A model generated the notes under the pieces. It did not search any database and was not told where the DNA came from. It worked only from the letters and a program-made list of their open reading frames with translations. The translations under genes were made by a program, and so were the position numbers. From Actinomycetota bacterium (lineage in GTDB: Bacteria > Actinomycetota > Actinomycetes > Streptosporangiales > Streptosporangiaceae), in the NCBI GenBank assembly GCA_003168255.1, contig PMSU01000104.1, positions 55,385-119,384 of the forward strand: a stretch of DNA of 64,000 nucleotides, written 5' to 3'. The stretch's first letter is position 1. Every line of letters begins with the position of its first letter. This document shows, piece after piece, positions 43,005 to 50,068 of the stretch.

Positions 43005-43493
43005 GTGAACTCCCCCAAGGTCACCAGCCGGCTCAGATGGGTGCCGCCGCCCAGGCAGCGCCGGGTCGTTCTGACCGTAGCGGTAGCGCTGGTCACGCTG
43101 GCGGCTGGCTGTGGCTCCGGGGCCACCCCGCATGCGGCAAGAGCCGCAGCAGCCATCACGACACGATCGGCACAGGTCGCGGCACCTGCAAAACGCGCGC
43201 CAGGGCTGCGGCCGGAACACCTGCCAGAGTTGCGGTCGACGGCGCACCTGGCCGTGGTGCCCTGGCGGCTGCTGCACATCACTGGCCAGGGAAGAACGCT
43301 CGAGATCGCGGTCACCTGGAGCTGCGGGCTGCCTCCCATCGGGGAGCGAGTTGAGCAGACCCCCTCGACGGTCACGGTCATCATCTACGCGCACCGCCTG
43401 CCAGCTGGCTCCGCATGCTCAGGAGCGCTCGGGACTGGCATCATCACAGTTACCCTGGCGGCACCCCTCACCGGACGCAAGCTCACCCGGTAG
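43005..43493 (+). CDS. Hypothetical lipoprotein
   Basis: About 162 residues from GTG 43005 (GAGGTGG upstream); an earlier in-frame ATG at 42927 would spoil the signal peptide. Basic start NSPKVTSRLRWVPPPRQRR, hydrophobic VVLTVAVALVTLAAGC ending in a lipobox (LAAGC), then an Ala-rich spacer and a compact domain with LHITGQGRTLEIAVTWSCGLPP. It is predicted to be anchored outside the membrane. The function is unknown. It abuts the truncated sigma gene head to head, and the rearrangement that removed sigma region 2 may have placed it here. Confidence 0.7.
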   Translation: MNSPKVTSRLRWVPPPRQRRVVLTVAVALVTLAAGCGSGATPHAARAAAAITTRSAQVAAPAKRAPGLRPEHLPELRSTAHLAVVPWRLLHITGQGRTLEIAVTWSCGLPPIGERVEQTPSTVTVIIYAHRLPAGSACSGALGTGIITVTLAAPLTGRKLTR

Positions 43494-43905
43494 CCGCGCG
43501 GCGCAGGCGGCCGACCGGGCTGCTACTGCCGCTGAGCGTTCGGTTTTGTGCCCGCAGGGCCTTATTTAGTCCTCGCGGCGGCTTCCTGCTCAGTGTGTTC
43601 CTGCGCGACGGCGCGGACGTCGACTCCCCACCCGGCTGGCCGCAGCACCCCACGTATGGATAGGTAAAGCCGCGGAATGCAACATTCCGGGTAGGCCAGC
43701 GGGACTGGATGGTATTCCGTGATTGGCTGGGACTCGGTGCGTGCCAATGTGCTCACGATGCGCAACATAATGGCCCTGGATGGGCCCGCGGTCGTAACTG
43801 TTCGCAACAATAAGAAACCCGCCGCTGCGCTCCGGCGAAGATCGTTAGCGGGATGAAGGGGAGTGAGCGTAAACTTCGGGCTACCTGTAACGGAAGGGTT
43901 AGCAA
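43494..43905. other. Gene-free region upstream of the hydroxyacid-oxidase operon
   Basis: About 410 bases without a credible gene. It contains the palindrome at 43673-43689 and, at its right end, GGAAGGG (43891-43897) as ribosome site for the next gene. AT content rises from about 43670, consistent with a promoter region. Confidence 0.6.
43673..43689. promoter_or_regulatory. Perfect 17-bp palindrome, possible operator
   Basis: CGGAATGCAACATTCCG: seven-base arms with a three-base spacer, about 215 bases before the start of the oxidase/aminotransferase operon. It is typical in size and symmetry for a dimeric repressor site. Confidence 0.4.
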
Positions 43906-45111
43906 ATGATGCCTGCCGGGCCGCTAGATTGCGAGCCGGGCATTCCCGACGCGAACCGCTGCCCTCAGCTGCTGTCCGTGCAGGACGCCGAGCAGATCGG
44001 GGCCCGCGCCCTGCCGCGGGATGTGCGGGATTTCGTGGCAGGCGGCAGCGGCGGCGAGGTGACGCTGGCGGCCAACCGGGCCGCCCTGGACCGAGTGCAG
44101 CTGGTGCCCCGGGTGCTGAACGACGTTTCGGCCTGCGCCGTGGCCACCGAGCTTGCCGGATGCGCCGCGTCGATGCCGGTGGCGGTCGCTCCGATGGCCT
44201 TCCAGCTACTGGTTCACTCCGATGGCGAGCTTGGTCTTGCCCATGCGGCCAGGCAGGCCGGGATTCCCTTCGCGGCGAGCATGCTGAGCAGCTACCCGAT
44301 CGAGGAGATCGCCGCAGTCGGCGCAGCCACCTGGCTACAGGTGTACTGGCTGCGGGACCGGGCGCAGGTGCTGGATCTGATCCGGCGGGGCGAGCAGGCC
44401 GGCTGCCGTGCACTCATCCTGACCGTGGACGTTCCGGTAATGGGCCGTCGGCTTCGTGATCTGCGGAACGGGTTCGCGTTCCCGCCAGGGGTTACTGCCG
44501 CGAACCTGAGCGACGGCGCGGCAACGCTGGGGGATACCCGGGTGGCAGGCTCATCCGCGGCGGCCGTCCACACGGCTCAGGCATTCGACCCCTCGTTGAG
44601 CTGGAAAGACGTCGGGTGGATCCGCGACCAGACTGATCTTCCCCTGGTGCTGAAGGGGATTCTTGATCCGCGTGACGCGCGTCGCGCCGCGGACATGGGG
44701 GTCGACGGCCTCATCGTGTCCAACCACGGCGGCCGGCAGCTGGATGGTGCGGTGGCGAGCATCACGGCGCTTCCCGCCGTGTGCGACGCGGTCGCAGGCC
44801 GCTGCGAGGTTCTGCTGGATAGCGGGATCAGGAGCGGAACCGATGTGCTTAAGGCCATGGCTATGGGCGCGTCAGGAGTGCTGCTAGGACGCCCCGCCCT
44901 CTGGGGGCTGGCCAATGGCGGAGCCCGCGGAGCGGCCGCCGTCCTCACCCTGCTCAAGGAAGAGCTGACCGGGGCTATGGCGCTGGCCGGCTGCCCAGAT
45001 CTGGCCGCCGTCAGGGAACTTCACACCGTGGTGGCTCCCGGCCAAGAGCCTTCGATGCCAGTACCCTTTTCGACCGAAGCAGCCGAGCAAACCGGGGTGA
45101 GTCAGGTATGA
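43906..45111 (+). CDS. FMN-dependent alpha-hydroxyacid oxidase, hydroxymandelate-oxidase type
   Basis: 401 residues from ATG 43906 with GGAAGGG upstream. The FMN-dependent alpha-hydroxyacid dehydrogenase family (glycolate/lactate/mandelate oxidases) is clear: LQVYWLRDRAQVLDLIRRGEQAG, LTVDVPVMGRRLRDLRNGF, LVLKGILDPRDA, the catalytic-His segment VSNHGGRQLDG and the phosphate-binding GSG-type DSGIRSGTDVLKAMAMGA then VLLGRP. It oxidises a 2-hydroxyacid to a 2-oxoacid. The four-base overlap with an HpgT-like aminotransferase favours the Hmo step, 4-hydroxymandelate to 4-hydroxybenzoylformate. Lactate oxidation is the alternative. Confidence 0.88.
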   Translation: MMPAGPLDCEPGIPDANRCPQLLSVQDAEQIGARALPRDVRDFVAGGSGGEVTLAANRAALDRVQLVPRVLNDVSACAVATELAGCAASMPVAVAPMAFQLLVHSDGELGLAHAARQAGIPFAASMLSSYPIEEIAAVGAATWLQVYWLRDRAQVLDLIRRGEQAGCRALILTVDVPVMGRRLRDLRNGFAFPPGVTAANLSDGAATLGDTRVAGSSAAAVHTAQAFDPSLSWKDVGWIRDQTDLPLVLKGILDPRDARRAADMGVDGLIVSNHGGRQLDGAVASITALPAVCDAVAGRCEVLLDSGIRSGTDVLKAMAMGASGVLLGRPALWGLANGGARGAAAVLTLLKEELTGAMALAGCPDLAAVRELHTVVAPGQEPSMPVPFSTEAAEQTGVSQV

Positions 45112-46415
45112 ACGAATCTCGGCAAGCAGGGCTGCCGGAGGCTGATCTGAGCACGGCGACATTGCATGCCAGCCTCGAGGACCCGGCGCTGGCGTCCATG
45201 AATTTTCTCAACGAGATCGGCAGCCGCTATCCCGAGGCGGTGTCTTTCGCTTCTGGCCGCCCGTGCGGAGAGTTCTTTGATGTTAAATTAATTCACCAAT
45301 ACCTGGACTACTTCTGCGAATATCTGAGAAATGATCTCGGGTATAGCGAGGCGCGACTGAGCCAGACCCTTTTTCAGTATGGCCGGACCAAGGGAATCGT
45401 GCACGAGCTGGTTGCCCGCCACCTGGAAGCGGACGAGGGAATCAGCATCCCGGCTGAGTCGATCGTCGTCACCGTGGGGTTCCAGGAGGCGATGTTCATC
45501 ACCCTGCGCGCACTCCGCGCGGACGAGCGGGACGTGCTGCTCGCGGTCTCGCCGACCTACGTCGGGCTCACCGGGGCAGCCCGGCTGGCTGACATGCCGG
45601 TCTGGCCGGTGCGCAGCGGGCCGTCCGGGGTCGACCTAGACGATCTGGCCGCCCAGGCCCGGCGAGCCAGGGAAGCGGGCCTGCGGCCCAGGGCCTGCTA
45701 TGTGATGCCCGACTTCTCGAATCCTTCCGGGGTAAGCCTGAGCCTCGAGGTCCGGCACCAGCTGCTCGAGGTAGCGGCGCGCGAGGGGCTCCTGCTGCTG
45801 GAAGACAATCCGTACGGCCTGTTCCACGACGGAGAGCACGCCGCGACCCTCAAGGCGCTGGACTCCCGGCGCCAGGTGGTCTACCTGGGCTCCTTCGCCA
45901 AGACCGGCTTCCCTGGGGCTCGAGTCGGCTATGTCGTGGCTGACCAGAAGGTGGCCGACAGCGGCGGCACGGTGAGCTTCCTGGCCGATCACCTGTCCAA
46001 GATCAAGAGCATGGTCACGGTGAACACCTCTGCCATCTCCCAGGCGGTGGTGGGCGGCAAGCTGCTGGAGCACGACTGCTGCCTGGCCGAGGCGAACCGC
46101 CGCGAGACCGCCGTCTACCTGAGGAACCTGCATCAGGTACTCGACGGCCTGGCGCGCCGTTTTCCCTCCGGTGTCAGCTGGAATGCCCCGGCCGGCGGAT
46201 TCTTCGTGGTGGTTTCCCTGCCGTTCGATGCCGGGGACGACCTGCTGGAGCACTCGGCGCGCGAGTACGGCGTGCTCTGGACGCCGATGAGCCATTTCTA
46301 CGGCGACGGTGGCGGGCTGCGTCAGGTCCGGCTCGCCTACAGCCAGCTCACCCCCGGCGAGATCGAGACCGGGCTCGACCGGTTCGCCGCCCTGGTCACC
46401 GACCGCCGCCGGTAA
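45108..46415 (+). CDS. PLP-dependent aminotransferase, HpgT-like
   Basis: 435 residues. A class I/II aminotransferase of the MocR/2-aminoadipate branch without a DNA-binding domain: VSFASGRPCGEFFD near residue 45-58, TVGFQEAMFITLRAL, MPDFSNPSGVSLS, LLLLEDNPYGLF, and the PLP Lys in YLGSFAKTGFPGARVGYV. The N-terminal segment and overall look match 4-hydroxyphenylglycine aminotransferases of glycopeptide clusters. It would convert 4-hydroxybenzoylformate to 4-hydroxyphenylglycine with Tyr or Glu as donor. The ATGA overlap with the oxidase gene couples both steps. Assignment to HpgT is inference; another aromatic aminotransferase is possible. Confidence 0.86.
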   Translation: MNESRQAGLPEADLSTATLHASLEDPALASMNFLNEIGSRYPEAVSFASGRPCGEFFDVKLIHQYLDYFCEYLRNDLGYSEARLSQTLFQYGRTKGIVHELVARHLEADEGISIPAESIVVTVGFQEAMFITLRALRADERDVLLAVSPTYVGLTGAARLADMPVWPVRSGPSGVDLDDLAAQARRAREAGLRPRACYVMPDFSNPSGVSLSLEVRHQLLEVAAREGLLLLEDNPYGLFHDGEHAATLKALDSRRQVVYLGSFAKTGFPGARVGYVVADQKVADSGGTVSFLADHLSKIKSMVTVNTSAISQAVVGGKLLEHDCCLAEANRRETAVYLRNLHQVLDGLARRFPSGVSWNAPAGGFFVVVSLPFDAGDDLLEHSAREYGVLWTPMSHFYGDGGGLRQVRLAYSQLTPGEIETGLDRFAALVTDRRR

Positions 46416-46493
46416 CCGGATGCACCGGCTCGGCGAAACCCGGCTCAGTGAAAATCGGGTGCGCGTCGAGGCCGGCGGCTGTGATCATGGGGC

Positions 46494-47345
46494 ATGACGT
46501 GGTCGATCAGTGCAGATGTCGAAGAGTTTGCCGCCGCGGCCGGTCCGTTCCTGCGGGCGCGGCCCGCGCAGAACACGGTTGCGCTCACCGTCGTAGAGTC
46601 GCTGCGGGCGGGCGGGCCGCGGGCATACGGCTCGGATGCTCCGATGTTCGGCTGGTGGCAGCCGCCTGGCGGTGAGGTGGCCGCCTCATTCCTGCAAACC
46701 CCGCCCTTTCCCCTCCTGCTCAGCAGCGGGTCGGCTGAGGCCATGCGCGAACTGGCGAAGACGCTGGTCAACGCGGGACGGGCGCTGCCCGGGGTGAACG
46801 GGGACATGACTGCCGCGGAGCAGTTTGCCGCGCAGTGGCAGCAGTACACGGGAGCCGTCGCCGCCGTTCACCAGCACACCCGCCTGTACCGGCTGGGCGA
46901 CCTCGTGCCTCCCCGGCCGGCGCCGCCCGGGCATCCACGGATAGCGGGCAGGGCGGACCGGGATCAACTGACGGCGTGGTTCACCGCGTTCATGACAGAA
47001 GCCGGGGCCCTGGTCGAGCGCGATAGCGAGCAGGAGGTTGATGATCGGATCGGGTATGGCGGCCTGACCCTGTGGGAAACCGGCGGCGCCGCCGTGTCTA
47101 TGGCGGGCCGGACCCGCCGGGTGGCGGGAATGATCCGGGTCGGGCCGGTGTACACACCTCCCGAGCTGCGTCGTCGTGGCTACGGCGGTGCGGCGACCGC
47201 AGCGGTTACCCAGGCAGCGCTAGACGAGGGAGTCGCAGAGGTGCTGCTGTTCACCGACCTGGCCAACCCGACAAGCAATGCCCTCTACCAGCATCTGGGA
47301 TATCAGGCTGTCGAGGATCGCGTCCTCTTGACCTTCTCATCCTGA
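46494..47345 (+). CDS. GNAT-family N-acetyltransferase
   Basis: 283 residues. The N-terminal half (1-140) is a divergent GNAT-like region; the C-terminal half has the acetyl-CoA site VYTPPELRRRGYGGAATAAVTQAAL (Q/RxxGxG/A) and the closing LFTDLANPTSNALYQHLGYQAVED. The target is unknown. It lies 78 bases after the aminotransferase, same direction, so could be read through, but no cluster function is evident. It may be a general resistance or metabolite acetyltransferase. Confidence 0.88.
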   Translation: MTWSISADVEEFAAAAGPFLRARPAQNTVALTVVESLRAGGPRAYGSDAPMFGWWQPPGGEVAASFLQTPPFPLLLSSGSAEAMRELAKTLVNAGRALPGVNGDMTAAEQFAAQWQQYTGAVAAVHQHTRLYRLGDLVPPRPAPPGHPRIAGRADRDQLTAWFTAFMTEAGALVERDSEQEVDDRIGYGGLTLWETGGAAVSMAGRTRRVAGMIRVGPVYTPPELRRRGYGGAATAAVTQAALDEGVAEVLLFTDLANPTSNALYQHLGYQAVEDRVLLTFSS

Positions 47346-47363
47346 CCCGAGCGGCGACCGGGG

Positions 47364-48407
47364 CTATCCCTGGTCTGGGCCGATGAGGGTGATGCCATCC
47401 AGTTCGGTGACGTAGCGCGGGCCGAATGCTGTCGACGGCGTGTGAGTGCCGGGAGCAACGGAGTCAAGCCGCGTGATCGCCCGCACGACCGAGTCGGCGG
47501 TCAGGTCGTAGGGGTTAGGGGTGGTCAGCGTCGCATGAACCGCCTGATCTCCCGCACTGGCTCGTCCCCATACCTCGCTGCGGGTGCGTTCCCTGTGGCC
47601 TTCGTCCGGGCCGGAGATGCTCCTGCCGACCACGGCCAGGGTCAGCCGCAGCGCCGGACTCAGCCGCATCAGACGGTGTAGCCCGAGCACCTGATTCGCC
47701 CGCACGATGCCCGCGGGAACTGCCGTGTAGGTGGTGATGTTGCCGATGCCGGTGGAGTAGTAGGCGGTGCTGACATCGCCCCACGGCACGGACGCCACGG
47801 TGCGCGGCCCGCTGGGGAACTCGGCCCGGATCGTCCGCGAGCCGAACGGCACCGCCTGGATGACCCCGTCGATGCGTACCCTGCCGCCCTTCCCCATTCC
47901 CTCAATTCCGGTCCTGGCGGTTCCCCGGCTCGGCCCCCCGCCGGCCAGGAACGCCAGGTCCAGCCGGCTGGCCCCGGGCAGCGCCTCGGAAAGCATGGCA
48001 GCCACGCAGTCTGTGGGAACGACGTCGAACCCGGCGCCTGGCAGCAGCACGCTGCCGGCCGCCTTGGCGCGGTCGTGCAGGCCGTGCAGCTCCTCGAACA
48101 CCTCGATCTCGCCGGTGATATCGAGATAGTGCAGGCCGGCATTGACGCACGCCCGGGCCATCGGGCCCGCCGTCGCGGAGAATGGCCCCGCGCAGTGCGC
48201 CACCGCTGTCACGCCGTCCAGCCCGCGCCGCAGGACATCAGGATCATCCAGTCCGAACGCACGGTGCGGGAGGTCGAGCTCATTGGCCAGCGCCTTGATC
48301 TTCTCGGCCGAGCGCCCGGCCAGCACCGGCTGCTCGCCCCGAGCCACGGCTAGCCGGGCGACCAGCGTGCCGGTGTAACCGTTAGCGCCGTACAGCAACC
48401 ACGTCAC
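47364..48407 (-). CDS. Saccharopine-dehydrogenase-like / trans-acting enoyl reductase family protein
   Basis: 347 residues from GTG 48407, chosen because GGAGGG lies about eight bases upstream; longer reading starts add up to ten residues. A Rossmann fold WLLYGANGYTGTLVARLA, then VLAGRSAEKIKALANEL, VAHCAGPFSATAGPMARAC, and LPGAGFDVVPTDCVAAML. The family includes saccharopine reductase homologues and mycobacterial trans-acting enoyl reductases (Rv2449c/Rv2953 type). NAD(P) binding is clear, substrate unknown. It converges with the GNAT gene (18 bases). Confidence 0.85.
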   Translation of the reverse strand: MTWLLYGANGYTGTLVARLAVARGEQPVLAGRSAEKIKALANELDLPHRAFGLDDPDVLRRGLDGVTAVAHCAGPFSATAGPMARACVNAGLHYLDITGEIEVFEELHGLHDRAKAAGSVLLPGAGFDVVPTDCVAAMLSEALPGASRLDLAFLAGGGPSRGTARTGIEGMGKGGRVRIDGVIQAVPFGSRTIRAEFPSGPRTVASVPWGDVSTAYYSTGIGNITTYTAVPAGIVRANQVLGLHRLMRLSPALRLTLAVVGRSISGPDEGHRERTRSEVWGRASAGDQAVHATLTTPNPYDLTADSVVRAITRLDSVAPGTHTPSTAFGPRYVTELDGITLIGPDQG

Positions 48408-48517
48408 AGCCACTCCCTCCGTCGGCGCGCACGCCACGAGCGCTCGCTTCAGAAATCCAGTGCGCCACCCCCGCCAAGGCGAGCGGTGACGCGCCAGGAT
48501 CCCGTTACCCTCTGCCT

Positions 48518-49453
48518 ATGGTGACAGGGGACCAGCACGCCCAAGAAGGCGGGCGAGCAGCAACGATGGGGTCAGTCGAGCGGCGCACGATCGATGTGCC
48601 GGGTGGCCGCAAGGTGGAAGTGCTCCTGGCCGGACCCGACGACGGGCTGCCGCTCGTGCTGCACAACGGAACTCCGGGCGGGCTCGTCGCATGGCCCGAG
48701 GCGGTCGAGGCCGCGCGGGTACGGGGAATGCGGACGATCATGCCAGCCAGGCCCGGATACGTAGGCTCGACACCGCGGCCCGGCCGGCTCGTCGCCGACG
48801 TTGCCGGCGATGTGGCCGCGGTGCTTGACGTGCTCGGCTGCGACGCGTTCGTCACGGCGGGCTGGTCGGGTGGCGGTCCGCACGCCCTAGCCTGCTCGGT
48901 CATGCTGCGCGGCCGGTGCCTTGCCACCGCTGCGCTGGCGAGCGTGGCCCCGTACCGGGCCGAAGGGCTGGACTGGCTGGCCGGGATGGGACCAGAGAAC
49001 GTCACGGAGTTCGGTGCCGCGCTGCGCGGTGACGCGGCGCTGACGGCTCTCCTCGAGAACCAGGCAGCCGGCCTGCGCACCGTCCAGGGCGGCCAGCTGG
49101 CCGCGGAGCTCGGCGGCCTGCTATCCGGGCCGGACAAGGCCGCCCTCACCAGCGAGTTCGCCGACTACCTCGCCGCATCGCTGCGGTCGGCATGCAGCGC
49201 GGGCATCGGGGGCTGGCGTGACGACGATCTCGCGTTCGTCGCTGACTGGGGATTCCCGCTCGCCTCAGCAGGCAAGGTCGCGATCTGGCAGGGCAGCGAT
49301 GACCTGATGGTGCCCGCAGCACACGGCAAATGGCTGGCCAAGCACATCCCAGGCGCCCGCGCTCGGATGCGCCGCGGCGAAGGCCACCTGACCCTCCAGG
49401 CAACCGGCTTCGGCCACGTACTCGACGACCTTATTGACCTGGCCGGCCTGTAG
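48518..49453 (+). CDS. Alpha/beta hydrolase
   Basis: 311 residues from ATG 48518. The fold signs are LVLHNGTPGG (oxyanion turn with Asn for Gly), MPARPGYVGS, the nucleophile elbow TAGWSGGGPHALAC, acid IWQGSDDLMVP and the late His in GEGHLTLQ. Cytosolic. Divergent from the saccharopine-dehydrogenase-like gene with about 110 bases between. Generic hydrolase; the exact role is unknown. Confidence 0.87.
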   Translation: MVTGDQHAQEGGRAATMGSVERRTIDVPGGRKVEVLLAGPDDGLPLVLHNGTPGGLVAWPEAVEAARVRGMRTIMPARPGYVGSTPRPGRLVADVAGDVAAVLDVLGCDAFVTAGWSGGGPHALACSVMLRGRCLATAALASVAPYRAEGLDWLAGMGPENVTEFGAALRGDAALTALLENQAAGLRTVQGGQLAAELGGLLSGPDKAALTSEFADYLAASLRSACSAGIGGWRDDDLAFVADWGFPLASAGKVAIWQGSDDLMVPAAHGKWLAKHIPGARARMRRGEGHLTLQATGFGHVLDDLIDLAGL

Positions 49454-49588
49454 CCCTGGCCCAACGGCGCAAATAGTGATTTTTGCGGACGTATCAATGC
49501 GAGAAGTGCGGCAACGCTCCTTCTGTCAACGTCTCCCCGCAAAGTATCGGACATGCGGTACTGTTCCCATGACCATGGGGAAGGCGTC

Positions 49589-50068
49589 ATGAAAAATAAG
49601 ATTTGCGGGCTGGTCCTTGCCGTTGTCGCCATTGCTGCCTGCACCAATTCACACCCCTCTGCAGGCGGCGTCACGCAGCCGTTCCTGACTCCACATAGCT
49701 GCCATCAGCGATACGAGACCTGGAACCAGTCCGCTACCGTAACCACCGCTTTCAGTGCACTCAGGGCCGACATGCTCGGCGTGGAGGAGGCGTCGTCCTC
49801 CGGCACAGTAGACATGGAGAAAGCCCGCCAGTCGATAGAGAAAGCTAACGCCGAAGCAGCGATTTTGCGGTCAGACCCGATTCCCCAGTGCGCCGACCCG
49901 GTCGGCTACTAGAGAAAGTTTCTCGCTGAGTTCAACGTGGCAGCCGCCGACATAAAGCTCGATAAGGGTCCGATCGACCTCGCAGACTCTGGGACCGCAT
50001 TGTACAACGCTGGCGAGCTAGAGGACAAAATTGGCGCGGAACTCAAGAAGACCGCGAACGTATCTTGA
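49589..50068 (+). pseudogene. Lipoprotein gene interrupted by an in-frame TAG
   Basis: ATG 49589 (GGAAGG upstream) opens a lipoprotein: MKNKICGLVLAVVAIAACTNSHPSAGG with lipobox AIAAC. The frame stops at TAG 49910-49912 after QCADPVGY, giving 107 residues. The same frame stays open beyond the stop through RKFLAEFNVAAADIKLDKG and ends at TGA 50066-50068 after KKTANVS. The downstream part reads like a normal helical continuation, so the TAG looks like a nonsense mutation, or the gene may be read through. Codon third positions are less GC-rich than in the neighbours, suggesting a foreign origin. Its 3' end overlaps the end of the RHS gene on the other strand. Confidence 0.6.

Noticed and set aside
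43562..44413. 283-codon minus-strand ORF over the hydroxyacid-oxidase start
   Set aside because: Arg/Pro/Ser-rich shadow; the plus strand carries conserved FMN-enzyme sequence.
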